NCBI GenBank assembly: GCA_910585995.1
Contig: CAJUGG010000032.1
Span: forward strand, 1-64,000
Source of the DNA: an uncultured Lachnospiraceae bacterium
GTDB lineage: Bacteria; Bacillota; Clostridia; Lachnospirales; Lachnospiraceae
Direction: 5' to 3'
DNA length: 64,000 nt
In this document: positions 1 through 8,551 of the stretch, in pieces
How positions within the stretch are numbered: the stretch's first letter is position 1
Layout of the letters: each line of letters starts with the position of its first letter
The notes under the pieces: model-generated
Told to the model about the DNA's origin: nothing
What the model saw: only the letters and a program-made list of their open reading frames with translations
Database searches by the model: none
Translations under genes and position numbers: made by a program

Positions 1-4
1 CTGA

Positions 5-76
5 AGCACGAGACGGGATTCGAACCCGCGACCCTCGCCTTGGCAAGGCGATACTCCACCACTGAGCCACTCGTGC
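5..76 (-). tRNA. tRNA-Gly (GCC)
   Basis: The minus strand folds into a full cloverleaf: 7-bp acceptor stem GCACGAG/CTCGTGC, a D arm, an anticodon stem TCGCC/GGCGA with loop TTGCCAA, and a T arm with GGTTCGAATCC. The anticodon is GCC, which reads GGC/GGU glycine codons. The discriminator base is U, as usual in bacterial tRNA-Gly. The 3' CCA is not encoded, so it must be added by the CCA transferase (17696-19051). It lies 26 nt behind the second tRNA-Gly and probably shares its transcript. Confidence 0.95.
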
Positions 77-102
77 ATATATGTAAAACCCTTTCAGGTG
101 TA

Positions 103-173
103 AGCGGGTGATGGGAATCGAACCCACGTATCCAGCTTGGAAGGCTGGTGTTCTACCATTGAACTACACCCGC
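103..173 (-). tRNA. tRNA-Gly (TCC)
   Basis: Minus-strand cloverleaf with acceptor stem GCGGGTG/CACCCGC, anticodon stem CCAGC/GCTGG, loop CTTCCAA and T loop GGTTCGATTCC. The anticodon TCC reads GGA/GGG. Like its neighbour it has U at the discriminator position and no encoded CCA. The pair covers the whole glycine codon box. A near-consensus promoter lies upstream at 248-276. Confidence 0.95.
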
Positions 174-247
174 ATATATATGAAAACCCTTTCGGGTTGT
201 TGACCATCTGTGTGCAAAACTGACTACTTGGTTTCGCAACAATGAGT

Positions 248-276
248 ATTCTACTACGCGTCTCTTTAAATGTCAA
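248..276 (-). promoter_or_regulatory. Sigma-A promoter of the tRNA-Gly pair
   Basis: Read on the minus strand, TTGACA (271-276) and TAGAAT (248-253) are separated by exactly 17 nt. This is a near-consensus vegetative promoter pointing into the two tRNA genes. The leader of about 70 nt before the first tRNA holds a short hairpin near 183-198 (AACCC/GGGTT). Confidence 0.85.
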
Positions 277-301
277 CCACTTTTTTTATTTTTTCCCAAA
301 A

Positions 302-392
302 ATTTGTAACAGTTCAGTCATTCTCTGTATGATAAGCGAATCGTGCTCGCATGAATGAGCACATCTTACAGGGGATGGCTGAACTGTTACAA
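302..392. repeat. 91-bp palindromic intergenic element
   Basis: The ends TTTGTAACAGTTCAG (302-316) and CTGAACTGTTACAAA (378-392) are perfect 15-bp inverted repeats. The interior continues the dyad with roughly 12 of 15 matches, and an inner GTGCTC/GAGCAC hairpin caps it. The element overlaps the end of the dehydrogenase gene and supplies its TAA stop codon (387-389). It may act as a terminator-like hairpin or be a REP/MITE-type repeat; only the palindrome itself is seen. Confidence 0.8.
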
Positions 393-1376
393 AACTGTCA
401 CATACCCTGTGGAAAAGTCTACGCGATTCCTTAATTCTTTTCTGCCAAGATAGCGTTCTAAGTTCTGGCAAAAGACTTGAACAATACGATTTTCTGTGTC
501 TTTGGAATATCCGAAGCTCACTCCTGCGATATGAGGAGTCAGGATCACTTGTTCCATCCTCCATAAAGGATGATCAGGTGGCAGGGGTTCTTGTTCGGTC
601 ACATCCAAAGCCGCACCGCCAATCCATCCTTCTTTTAAAAGCTCTACCAAAGCTTCGGTATCAATCAGGCTTCCCCTGCCCACATTGACCAAAAAAGCGC
701 CCTTTTTCATCTGATACAGACGTTTCTTATTCAGCATCCTCTGTGTTCTCGCCGTGTTCGGAAGACAGCCCACGACAATATCTGCCTTGGGAAGTGCCTG
801 ATCTAACTCTTCCTCGGTAATCATGGCATCATAGCAATCGGGATGATTCCGCTCTGTCCGGCGCATCCCGGTGAGATGGGTCCCAAAAGCTTTCAGGCGT
901 TTTGCCGCCGCTGTACCGATATCACCAGCTCCTAGTATCAGGATCTGTTTTCCTGCCAGCAGCGTCTCTGTACCCAATGGCTGCCATCTCGCTTCCTGCT
1001 GACAGAGTGCATAGGACTTCAGATTCCGGCACAGCGACAGGATCACTGCCACTATATACTCTGCAATCACCGTCCCAAAACATCCGCGGGCATTGGTCAG
1101 TATCACCTTCTCCACTGGAAAATCCTCCGCCATAGTATAGCGGTCCATCCCGGCAAAGCTGCTCTGAATCCACCGAAGCCTTGGGCACTGCCGAATCTCT
1201 GCAAGTGTTGGCTCCCCAAAGACAATCTCTACCTCACAAAGACGCTGTAAGCGCTTTTCTCTGCCTTCTTTTGGCTCTATATAAGAAAATTCGCACCGCC
1301 CTTTTCCCGACGTTTCTAACAGCTCCTGCTGCGTCCTGTCCAGGGGAAGAAGCACTGCTGCTTTGATCTTTTCCAT
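387..1376 (-). CDS. D-2-hydroxyacid dehydrogenase family protein
   Basis: A 329-residue cytosolic NAD-dependent oxidoreductase of the phosphoglycerate-dehydrogenase-like family, which interconverts 2-hydroxyacids and 2-oxoacids. The Rossmann motif GAGDIG is near residues 149-154. The substrate/catalytic Arg is in NVGRG (about 234), the Glu lies in the EQEPLP segment (about 261-266), and the catalytic His is in TPHIAG (about 282). The ATG at 1376 is chosen because AAGGAG precedes it by 10 nt; an upstream in-frame extension lacks such a site. The substrate cannot be told from sequence, since the family includes glyoxylate, lactate and phosphoglycerate enzymes. The stop codon lies inside the palindrome at 302-392. 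It sits 82 nt downstream of the sugar kinase on the same strand. Confidence 0.88.
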   Translation of the reverse strand: MEKIKAAVLLPLDRTQQELLETSGKGRCEFSYIEPKEGREKRLQRLCEVEIVFGEPTLAEIRQCPRLRWIQSSFAGMDRYTMAEDFPVEKVILTNARGCFGTVIAEYIVAVILSLCRNLKSYALCQQEARWQPLGTETLLAGKQILILGAGDIGTAAAKRLKAFGTHLTGMRRTERNHPDCYDAMITEEELDQALPKADIVVGCLPNTARTQRMLNKKRLYQMKKGAFLVNVGRGSLIDTEALVELLKEGWIGGAALDVTEQEPLPPDHPLWRMEQVILTPHIAGVSFGYSKDTENRIVQVFCQNLERYLGRKELRNRVDFSTGYVTVL

Positions 1377-1458
1377 CTTCACTAATCTCCTTTTATGCCA
1401 TGTCTGTCTTTGACAGTATCCCCCAAAGACAGACATACCATACCAAAGAGTACAAATC

Positions 1459-3054
1459 TTATCTCAACGCATCTACAGCAGCTCTCTCAATAGGAAGTCC
1501 TGCCCGATAGCGGCTGATAAATGTATCAAATCCTTTGACATCCTCTGGATTGGGAGCCATCTTCTCCCCTTCATCGCCTCCAAAGACTTTATTCTGCAGA
1601 TAATCTGCAAGTGTCTCTTCTGCATCTTTCTGAATCATATAGGAAGCTAACAGAGCGATCCCCCATGCGCCGCCTTCTCCGGCAGTCTTCATCACAGATA
1701 CCGTCGCATCCATAGCGCCTGCTAAGATGCTCTGTCCCACTCCTTTGGTCTTAAAGAGTCCGCCGTGGCCGGTGATCCGGTCCACCACCACATGCTCGCC
1801 TTTTACCAGGATATCCATCCCTACTTTTAAGGCGCCCAGGGAAGTATACAGATGGGTCCGCATAAAATTCGCCAGATTGAATCTGCTGTCCGGGTTGCGG
1901 GCAAAGAGCGGGCGTCCTTCTTCAAATCCTGTAATATGTTCCCCGGAGAAATAGTTATATGCCAATAATCCTCCGCAGTCCTTGTCCCCTTCTAGTGCTT
2001 TGTTGTACAGAGTATAGAACAGCTTGTCCATATCCACTTCTATCCCAAAGCTCTCTGCAAATTCCCGGAAGATATTCACCCAGGCATTCAGGTCAGAAGT
2101 ACAGTTGTTGCAGTGTACCATAGCCACTGCGTCTCCGCTGGGCGTCGTCACCATATCGATCTCTTCGTATACTTTCTGAAGCTCTTTTTCCAGAACGATC
2201 ATGGCAAAGACAGAAGTACCGGCAGAGACATTGCCTGTACGCGGCTTGACGCTGTTGGTCGCTGCCATACCTGTCCCTGCATCGCCCTCCGGCGGACACA
2301 GCGGACAGCCTGCCTCTAAGGTTCCTGTAGGATCTAACAGCTTTGCTCCTGCCTCTGTCAGCACACCGGCATCCTCTCCTGCCACAAGCACTTTGGGAAG
2401 CAGATGCTCCACCTTCCAGGAATAGCCTTTGGGAGCCACTAACTGGTCAAATCTCTTGATCATAGAAGCGTAGTAAGTCTTTGTGGCAGAGTCAATAGGA
2501 AACATACCAGAAGCGCTTCCCACACCCACTACTTTTTGTCCTGTCAACTGCCAATGGATATATCCATCCAGTGTTGTAATATAGTCCACATACGGAATAT
2601 GCTCTTCTCCATTTAAGATCGCCTGATACAAGTGTGAAATGCTCCACCTCTGGGGGACATTAAAATGAAAAAGCTTCGTCAGTTCCGAAGCAGCCTGCTG
2701 GGTAATGGTATTTCTCCAGGTGCGGAACGGAACCAGCTGTTTTCCCTCTTTGTCAAAAGCCAGATATCCATGCATCATAGCACTAAAGCCCATGGCTCCC
2801 AGCTTCTTAAGCGGCACCCCATACTTTGCCTGCACATCATCTGCCATCTTTTTATAGCAGTCCTGAAGTCCCTTCCACACATCTTCTAATGCATAAGTCC
2901 AGATCCCGTTTTCCAGACGGTTTTCCCAGTCATGAGAACCCGAAGCAATCGGCGTATTTTCCTCATCCACCAGGACCGCTTTGATCCTTGTGGACCCCAG
3001 CTCAATGCCCAGGACTGCCTTGCCGTCCAATATCGTTTTTTTAATGTCACCCAT
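1459..3054 (-). CDS. FGGY-family carbohydrate kinase (xylulokinase-like)
   Basis: A 531-residue sugar kinase of the FGGY/actin-fold family. The N-terminal phosphate-1 loop is seen as LGIELGSTRIKAVLVD. A second ATP-binding stretch of the GNVSAGTSVFAM type lies near residue 275, with glycine-rich C-terminal motifs (GHGGLFKTKG, GEGGAWG). These proteins phosphorylate pentoses or related sugars such as xylulose or ribulose; the substrate is not decided here. An AGGAGG lies 9 nt before the ATG. It is co-directional with azlCD (52-nt gap) and the amylase upstream, so it may belong to one carbohydrate transcript. Confidence 0.85.
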   Translation of the reverse strand: MGDIKKTILDGKAVLGIELGSTRIKAVLVDEENTPIASGSHDWENRLENGIWTYALEDVWKGLQDCYKKMADDVQAKYGVPLKKLGAMGFSAMMHGYLAFDKEGKQLVPFRTWRNTITQQAASELTKLFHFNVPQRWSISHLYQAILNGEEHIPYVDYITTLDGYIHWQLTGQKVVGVGSASGMFPIDSATKTYYASMIKRFDQLVAPKGYSWKVEHLLPKVLVAGEDAGVLTEAGAKLLDPTGTLEAGCPLCPPEGDAGTGMAATNSVKPRTGNVSAGTSVFAMIVLEKELQKVYEEIDMVTTPSGDAVAMVHCNNCTSDLNAWVNIFREFAESFGIEVDMDKLFYTLYNKALEGDKDCGGLLAYNYFSGEHITGFEEGRPLFARNPDSRFNLANFMRTHLYTSLGALKVGMDILVKGEHVVVDRITGHGGLFKTKGVGQSILAGAMDATVSVMKTAGEGGAWGIALLASYMIQKDAEETLADYLQNKVFGGDEGEKMAPNPEDVKGFDTFISRYRAGLPIERAAVDALR

Positions 3055-3106
3055 AGTTGCATTCCTCCTATCTGTTTTTATCTATCATACCATATCTCAG
3101 GAGAAA

Positions 3107-3403
3107 TTACAAAAAATGTTCGGTAAAAAACACAGCAATACAAGCGGCCGCAGCCACAGTAACCAGGCTTTTATTGTAAAAAGCCAGAATCACTGCTGCC
3201 AAGACGCCTGCCAGAGCACTTACTACACTGTTGGTCGCATAAAAGATCGCTGGAAAAGTCATGGCGGTCAGGCAAGTATAGGGAACATAATAGAGAAAAG
3301 ACTGAATATAAGGATTCTCTATCTTTTTGCGAAAAAATGTCAGAGGAATCACACGAATCAGATAAGTGACCAATGCCATCATGGCCATGTAAAGATATGC
3401 CAT
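3107..3403 (-). CDS. azlD: AzlD-family branched-chain amino acid export subunit
   Basis: A 98-residue hydrophobic protein with about three to four membrane spans and the typical AzlD opening (YLIRVIPLTFFRKK). AzlD is the small partner of AzlC. Together they export branched-chain amino acids and some analogues across the cytoplasmic membrane. Its ATG shares one base with the azlC stop (TAATG), so the two are translationally coupled. A GGGGGTG ribosome site lies in the end of azlC. Confidence 0.9.
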   Translation of the reverse strand: MAYLYMAMMALVTYLIRVIPLTFFRKKIENPYIQSFLYYVPYTCLTAMTFPAIFYATNSVVSALAGVLAAVILAFYNKSLVTVAAAACIAVFFTEHFL

Positions 3404-4122
3404 TACTTGTCACCCCCTTCTTCAGATACCGGAAATACAACCGCACCAAATAAAGAAGCAACCACGGTACATAGGATGATGGACATACCCGCAGAGACAC
3501 CCGAAAACCATGGTACATAATATAAGATACAGCTCAGTGCTGCCGCTAAAAGTGCCGTTATAAGGACAGGTCTTGCTTTTTTAGCCGCTGGAATCACCAC
3601 TGCCAAGAACATCCCGTAGAGCGCCACACTTAAGGCACTGTTGACGGCGGCAGGAAGCATACTGCCTGCTGCCGCTCCACAGGCCGTTCCGGCTGTCCAG
3701 CCCACAATAGGGAGGATCTGAAGTCCGATGATGTAAGAGAACGTCAGTTCTCTCTGGTGAGACATAGCAACGGCAAAGATCTCGTCCGTATTGGCAAAAG
3801 CAATCACAAAACGCTGCCACAAGGTCACATCCTTGGAAAGCTTCTGAGACAGAGACAGGCTCATAAGCGCATAGCGCAGGTTGATGATCAGCTGCGTTGC
3901 CGCCATCTCCAAAAGCGTCCCCCCTGCTATGATGATCTGAAGTCCGGCAAATTGCCCGGCACTGGTCATATTCGTCAGGCTGGTAAGAGCTGCCTGAAAG
4001 ATCGACAGCCCTCCTCCTAACGCCATAATCCCAAAGCTAAAACTCACAGAAAAATATCCCGCAGCTATGGGAACTCCGTCTCTTAATCCATATTGAAACT
4101 CTTGTCTTCTCATCTTGCTCAC
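3403..4122 (-). CDS. azlC: AzlC-family branched-chain amino acid exporter
   Basis: A 239-residue integral membrane protein of the AzlC/YgaZ family, the large subunit of the branched-chain amino acid exporter. The family signature near the N terminus (DGVPIAAGYFSVSFSFG) and the following LTSLTNMTSAGQFAG stretch are visible, with about five to six membrane spans. Translation starts at GTG. The GTGA overlaps the stop of the small Cys-rich gene (4119-4283) by 4 nt, so it is coupled to that gene as well as to azlD downstream. Confidence 0.9.
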   Translation of the reverse strand: MSKMRRQEFQYGLRDGVPIAAGYFSVSFSFGIMALGGGLSIFQAALTSLTNMTSAGQFAGLQIIIAGGTLLEMAATQLIINLRYALMSLSLSQKLSKDVTLWQRFVIAFANTDEIFAVAMSHQRELTFSYIIGLQILPIVGWTAGTACGAAAGSMLPAAVNSALSVALYGMFLAVVIPAAKKARPVLITALLAAALSCILYYVPWFSGVSAGMSIILCTVVASLFGAVVFPVSEEGGDK

Positions 4123-4283
4123 TGCTGTCCTTTGTCATGTTTTATCCTTTTCCTGTGACAGATCTTTCGATTGCCGCAGGTAGCACATCCCCGGCCGCAG
4201 CCGCGCTTGGCGCCCTGGTTGCAGTACAGCAGTATCCCCAGAGGAATACCGCATACCGCTAATGTAAATAATACTACTGCCAT
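4119..4283 (-). CDS. Small Cys-rich membrane protein (FeoB-associated-like)
   Basis: A 54-codon gene. It begins MAVVLFTLAVCG, has one hydrophobic segment of about 20 residues, then a basic cysteine cluster of the form RGCGRGCATCGNRKIC and a lysine-rich tail. The layout resembles the FeoB-associated Cys-rich membrane proteins, but no feoB is in this window. The ATG lies 3 nt after the amylase stop, with AGAGGG as a possible ribosome site. Its stop overlaps the azlC GTG start. The tight placement on both sides argues that it is translated. Its function is unknown; metal binding or a redox role is only inferred from the cysteines. Confidence 0.72.
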   Translation of the reverse strand: MAVVLFTLAVCGIPLGILLYCNQGAKRGCGRGCATCGNRKICHRKRIKHDKGQQ

Positions 4284-4286
4284 CTC

Positions 4287-6383
4287 TTACACCCTCTGAA
4301 AGATCATCGAGCACAGACGGGGTACTTTCAAGTAGAGATTTCCTTCTTTCACCTGGTAGTGCTTTTCCTGAAGACTGAAGCCATTTTCCAGCGTCAGCAT
4401 CAGGCGCTCCAAGGTGGCTTCTTTTGGCACACCTGCCCGCCAGACCGGAATGTTCACTTCAATAGGCTCCTTTCCATTGTTAACCACCACAACCATCTGT
4501 TCCTGCTCGCTAAATCTTCCATAGCTTAAAAACTGATAATCTAATTTTAAGAAAACGGTAGATCCATAGGTCAGTACCGGATGCTCTTTTCGGATGGTGA
4601 TCGCTTCTTTGTAGAAGGACAGAAGGCTCTGATCCTCCTCCCCCCACGGATACGTCCGGCGATTATCCGGATCAGTAAAACCACACTGGCCTGCTTCATC
4701 TCCATAATAGATCGTCGGCGCTCCCACCCAGGTCATCTGGATCACTACGCCCTCCCGAAAGATGCCTTTGTTGACGCCCTCCGACGCGGCATCCGAACCA
4801 AGGGTGCCGATACGTCCCACCTTTTGATTCGTCCTGGTTAAAAACCGCGAGTGATCGTGATTAGACAATTCATTCATCGCAGTCTGCAAAGACGGCGCAT
4901 AAAAGTTGGCCATATGATAGACCATCGCATCTTTAAACACGTCTGCATTGCCGTACAGATCCTCCCGAAACTCATCACTGTGTTTTTCCATCCCCGTTAA
5001 AAACCAAGTCACAGGTTCCATAAAAGCATCATAATTCATCAGGGTATCCCACTGATCTCCCTGAAGCCAGGAATTAGCATTGCCGTAATGTTCTGCCAGG
5101 ATCAAAGCGTCCGGATTGGTCTCTTTGACCACTTTGCGGAACTGACGCCAAAATTCATGATTGTATTCCTGGGAAAATCCAAGATCTGCTGCCACGTCCA
5201 GACGCCAGCCATCCACATTGTAGGGCGGCTCCAACCATTTTTTTGCCACTCCCATAATATATTCCACAAGCTTTGGCGACTGCTCATAATTTAACTTGGG
5301 CAGGGTCTCATGGTTCCACCAGCCATCATAAAATTCATTATAAGGCCAGCCATGCTCATAATTAAATTTAAAAAAACTCCGATAGGGGCTGTCCTTGCTG
5401 ATATAAGCTCCCTTTTCATATCCTTCTGTGTGTTCATACAGGCGCTCTCTGTCAAGCCATTTGTTAAAAGATCCACAATGATTAAAGACTCCGTCCAGGA
5501 TGATCTTCATCCCCCGGCGGTGCACTTCTTCCACAAATTCTGCAAAAAATGCATTGCTTGCTTCGAGATTCTTCTTATTGACTACCCGCTGGATATATTT
5601 GGTGGCGTGAGAGTTGTCATCATCGCCTTCTTTCAGACATTCTCCGCCGTCCTCCACGATCACGCCATAGTGTGGGTCGATATAATCATAGTCCTGACTA
5701 TCGTATTTGTGGTTGGAAGGCGATACAAAGATCGGATTCAAATAGAGCACCTCTACGCCCAGATCCTGCAGATAATCCAGCTTATCCCAGATCCCCTTGA
5801 TATCTCCGCCATAAAAATCCCGTACATCCATTGCCTCTGGCGGACGATTCCAGTCGGTGACTTTGCGTACACCTTGTCCAATATAAATGTATTCCCGGTC
5901 TTCCACGTCATTGGAGGTATCGCCATTGCAGAATCGATCCGTATAGATCTGATACATGATCGCACCTTTGGCCCACTTTGGGGTCTTAAACCCTGGCACA
6001 ATGCCAAACGAACTGTACTCCTGCAGGTTTTTTGATACCCCCAGCCGATTGTAAAAACACCTCTGCTGCCCTGTCAGTACCTCAAAAAAATAATGTATCG
6101 GACCAGTCAGCGGCTCCGTAGTATACGTATAGTAGTCGAAGCATCCAGTGCTATACGCTTTTTTCATGGGGATCTTACTGCTTCCACAGATAAAGAATAC
6201 ATAGTCCACATTGTCCATATACGTACGGAATTTAATCGTCACCCGCTCTCCATACTCTGGTTCATAAGGATCTAAATAACTGGCAGTTTCATCACTAAAT
6301 AAAGCTTCTTTGTTCAGTACGGGTCTCATATTCATCGCATACTGCTGAGTCCGCTTTGCCTGTGTAATCTTGTCAACGTCCAT
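4287..6383 (-). CDS. GH13 alpha-amylase family glycosidase (neopullulanase-like)
   Basis: A 698-residue glycoside hydrolase without a signal peptide, so likely cytosolic. An N-terminal beta-sandwich domain of about 130 residues is followed by the (beta/alpha)8 catalytic domain. The conserved GH13 regions are seen: DGVFNH (297-302), GWRLDVAAD with nucleophile Asp396, LILAEHYG with acid/base Glu431, and LSNHDHSRF with Asp510. LPKLN (361-365) is typical of the neopullulanase, cyclomaltodextrinase and maltogenic amylase group. The expected substrates are maltodextrins or cyclodextrins taken into the cell. It is the first gene of a run continuing into the Cys-rich protein and azlCD. Confidence 0.92.
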   Translation of the reverse strand: MDVDKITQAKRTQQYAMNMRPVLNKEALFSDETASYLDPYEPEYGERVTIKFRTYMDNVDYVFFICGSSKIPMKKAYSTGCFDYYTYTTEPLTGPIHYFFEVLTGQQRCFYNRLGVSKNLQEYSSFGIVPGFKTPKWAKGAIMYQIYTDRFCNGDTSNDVEDREYIYIGQGVRKVTDWNRPPEAMDVRDFYGGDIKGIWDKLDYLQDLGVEVLYLNPIFVSPSNHKYDSQDYDYIDPHYGVIVEDGGECLKEGDDDNSHATKYIQRVVNKKNLEASNAFFAEFVEEVHRRGMKIILDGVFNHCGSFNKWLDRERLYEHTEGYEKGAYISKDSPYRSFFKFNYEHGWPYNEFYDGWWNHETLPKLNYEQSPKLVEYIMGVAKKWLEPPYNVDGWRLDVAADLGFSQEYNHEFWRQFRKVVKETNPDALILAEHYGNANSWLQGDQWDTLMNYDAFMEPVTWFLTGMEKHSDEFREDLYGNADVFKDAMVYHMANFYAPSLQTAMNELSNHDHSRFLTRTNQKVGRIGTLGSDAASEGVNKGIFREGVVIQMTWVGAPTIYYGDEAGQCGFTDPDNRRTYPWGEEDQSLLSFYKEAITIRKEHPVLTYGSTVFLKLDYQFLSYGRFSEQEQMVVVVNNGKEPIEVNIPVWRAGVPKEATLERLMLTLENGFSLQEKHYQVKEGNLYLKVPRLCSMIFQRV

Positions 6384-6470
6384 ATTGTCCCATCCCTTCA
6401 GAAGTTTTATTGCCTGTATATTATATATCAGAAATTCTGATTAGACAACTTTTTTGAAAAAAGGGCAGTA

Positions 6471-6503
6471 AAAAAGACAGCGGGGGTTAGTGCTGTCTTT
6501 TTT
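6471..6503. terminator. Bidirectional intrinsic terminator between ftsH and the amylase gene
   Basis: AAAAAGACAGC (6471-6481) pairs with GCTGTCTTTTT (6492-6502) around a GGGGGTTAGT loop, giving T runs in both directions. On the minus strand it would end the ftsH transcript before the amylase promoter region. The remainder of the 253-nt gap (6384-6636) shows AT-rich sequence only and no gene. Confidence 0.8.
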
Positions 6504-6636
6504 AGGAGAAGGTATTTCTTGTTTCTTATGGGGTGTAGCAAAAACTATATAATGTATTGGGGGTTTTTACGAGTATTATAGTATCACATCTCCCCGCCGA
6601 AGTGTGCACAAACTTCACAAAATTTTCACTTTCTTT

Positions 6637-8451
6637 TTAGCTATTCTGCACAAATAATGCTTCAAACTCCTCACGTGTGATCTTTTCCTTTTGCAAAAGC
6701 AGATCTGCGCAGGCATCTAAGACCTCTTTATGCTTATGAATCAGCTCTCTTGCTTTGGCATAGCACTCATCCACGATTCGCTTGACTTCCAAATCAATCT
6801 CGCTGGCAATCTGTTCTCCATAGCTTCTGGTATGCGCCAGATCACGTCCAATAAAGACTTCTTCGCTGTCATCTCCATAGTGAATCAGACCTAACTTCTC
6901 CGACATACCATATTTTGTCACCATGGCACGCGCCAGAGAGGTCGCCTGCTTGATATCCTGGGACGCGCCCGTGGTGATATCGTCAAAGATCAGCTCCTCT
7001 GCCACACGTCCGCCTAAATCCACGATAATATCCTGCAGCATCTTGCCTTTGGTATTAAACATCTCATCCCGCTCCGGCAAAGGCATGGTATATCCAGCCG
7101 CCCCCACGCCGGTAGGGATGATAGAGACTGTATAAACGGGTCCCACATCGGGCAGCAGATGGAACAGAATCGCATGACCGGCCTCGTGATAAGCCGTCAC
7201 TCGTTTCTCCTTCTCGGAGATCACCCGGCTCTTTTTCTCTGCGCCAATCCCAACTTTGATAAAAGCTTTGCGGATATCCTCCTGTATCATATAGCCGCGG
7301 CTCTCCTTAGCTGCAAGAATCGCAGATTCATTCAGCAGGTTTTCCAGGTCTGCACCCGTAAAGCCTGCTGTAGTCTGCGCTATCTGATGCAAGTCCACAT
7401 CCTCACCCAAAGGCTTATTTTTTGCATGCACCCTGAGAATCTCTTCCCGGCCTTTGACATCCGGCCTTCCAACGCCGATCTTCCGGTCAAAGCGCCCTGG
7501 ACGCAGGATGGCAGGATCTAAGATGTCCACACGGTTGGTAGCCGCCATCACAATGATTCCTTCATTGACGCCAAAACCGTCCATCTCCACCAGCAACTGA
7601 TTCAAGGTCTGTTCCCGCTCATCATGGCCGCCGCCCATGCCAGTGCCGCGGCGTCTGGCCACAGCATCAATCTCATCGATAAACACAATACATGGTGCAT
7701 TTCTCTTGGCGTTGCCAAAGAGATCCCGGACTCTGGAAGCTCCCACACCTACAAACATCTCCACAAAATCAGAGCCAGAGATACTGAAAAACGGCACACC
7801 AGCCTCGCCTGCCACTGCTTTGGCGATCAGCGTCTTGCCTGTACCAGGAGGGCCTACCAGCAGAACACCTTTGGGAATCCTGGCTCCCACCTTGGTATAA
7901 CGGTCCGGATTGCGCAGAAAATCCACAATCTCTTCTAATTCTCCTTTTTCTTCTTCCAATCCAGCTACGTCTTTAAAATTGGTCTTGCTCTCTCCGGTGC
8001 CGGTCATCTGTGCATGACTCTTGCCAAAATCCAGCATCTTGGCATTGCTTCCGCCACCGTTTCGACCCATGGTCATCACAATAAAAAAGAGCATCAGACC
8101 GCACAAAATCAAGGACATGCCATAAGTCTCAAAAAAGCCCGGCTGCTCGATCTGTGATATATCATATAACACATTAGCATCTTTTAATTCCTGCTCGATC
8201 TGCATTGTATCCAACACGTATACGGTCCCTACTGTACCATCCTTCAGATAAAACTCCACAGAACCTGTAGGGGTCTCCTTGTTGGGCTGTATCACAGCAT
8301 TGTCAATCGTACCATCTTCTAGCATCTTGGAAAACTGTTGGTAAGAATACGTCGGCCGCTCCTGCAATTTCCCCTCAAAGAATACCAGTACCAGGCAGAT
8401 CAGTATCAGAAATACCACATAAGTGCTGATTCCCTTCCATTGTCTATTCAA
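6637..8451 (-). CDS. ftsH: ATP-dependent zinc metalloprotease FtsH
   Basis: A 604-residue membrane-bound AAA+ protease that degrades misfolded and regulatory membrane proteins. It has two transmembrane segments (about 10-26 and 111-128) flanking an extracytoplasmic domain. Walker A is GPPGTGKT (200-207), Walker B is IVFIDE (255-260), the second region of homology contains RPGRFDR (317-323), and the zinc-binding protease site is HEAGH (422-426). The start codon is TTG, with AGGAGG 8 nt upstream and no in-frame ATG nearby. Its position after tilS and hpt matches the conserved Firmicutes order. Confidence 0.97.
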   Translation of the reverse strand: MNRQWKGISTYVVFLILICLVLVFFEGKLQERPTYSYQQFSKMLEDGTIDNAVIQPNKETPTGSVEFYLKDGTVGTVYVLDTMQIEQELKDANVLYDISQIEQPGFFETYGMSLILCGLMLFFIVMTMGRNGGGSNAKMLDFGKSHAQMTGTGESKTNFKDVAGLEEEKGELEEIVDFLRNPDRYTKVGARIPKGVLLVGPPGTGKTLIAKAVAGEAGVPFFSISGSDFVEMFVGVGASRVRDLFGNAKRNAPCIVFIDEIDAVARRRGTGMGGGHDEREQTLNQLLVEMDGFGVNEGIIVMAATNRVDILDPAILRPGRFDRKIGVGRPDVKGREEILRVHAKNKPLGEDVDLHQIAQTTAGFTGADLENLLNESAILAAKESRGYMIQEDIRKAFIKVGIGAEKKSRVISEKEKRVTAYHEAGHAILFHLLPDVGPVYTVSIIPTGVGAAGYTMPLPERDEMFNTKGKMLQDIIVDLGGRVAEELIFDDITTGASQDIKQATSLARAMVTKYGMSEKLGLIHYGDDSEEVFIGRDLAHTRSYGEQIASEIDLEVKRIVDECYAKARELIHKHKEVLDACADLLLQKEKITREEFEALFVQNS

Positions 8452-8482
8452 AATATTTGCCTCCTGATTTAAGTTCCGCTAC

Positions 8483-8516
8483 AGTTGGAATAAGACCCCT
8501 GGGTCTTATTCCAACT
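8483..8516. repeat. Perfect 16-bp palindrome between hpt and ftsH
   Basis: AGTTGGAATAAGACCC (8483-8498) and its exact complement (8501-8516) are separated by only 2 nt. No T run follows on either strand, so it is not a classical terminator. The same heptamer TTCCGCT flanks it on both sides (about 8474-8480 and 8516-8522). In the hpt-ftsH transcript it would form a very stable hairpin and might act as an RNA processing or stability element. Confidence 0.75.
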
Positions 8517-8551
8517 TCCGCTGTTTTTTAAGTTCCTCTTCTTCAAATTTT

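Noticed and set aside
5310..6035. 241-codon plus-strand frame
   Set aside because: Antisense to the catalytic domain of the GH13 gene; no family pattern.
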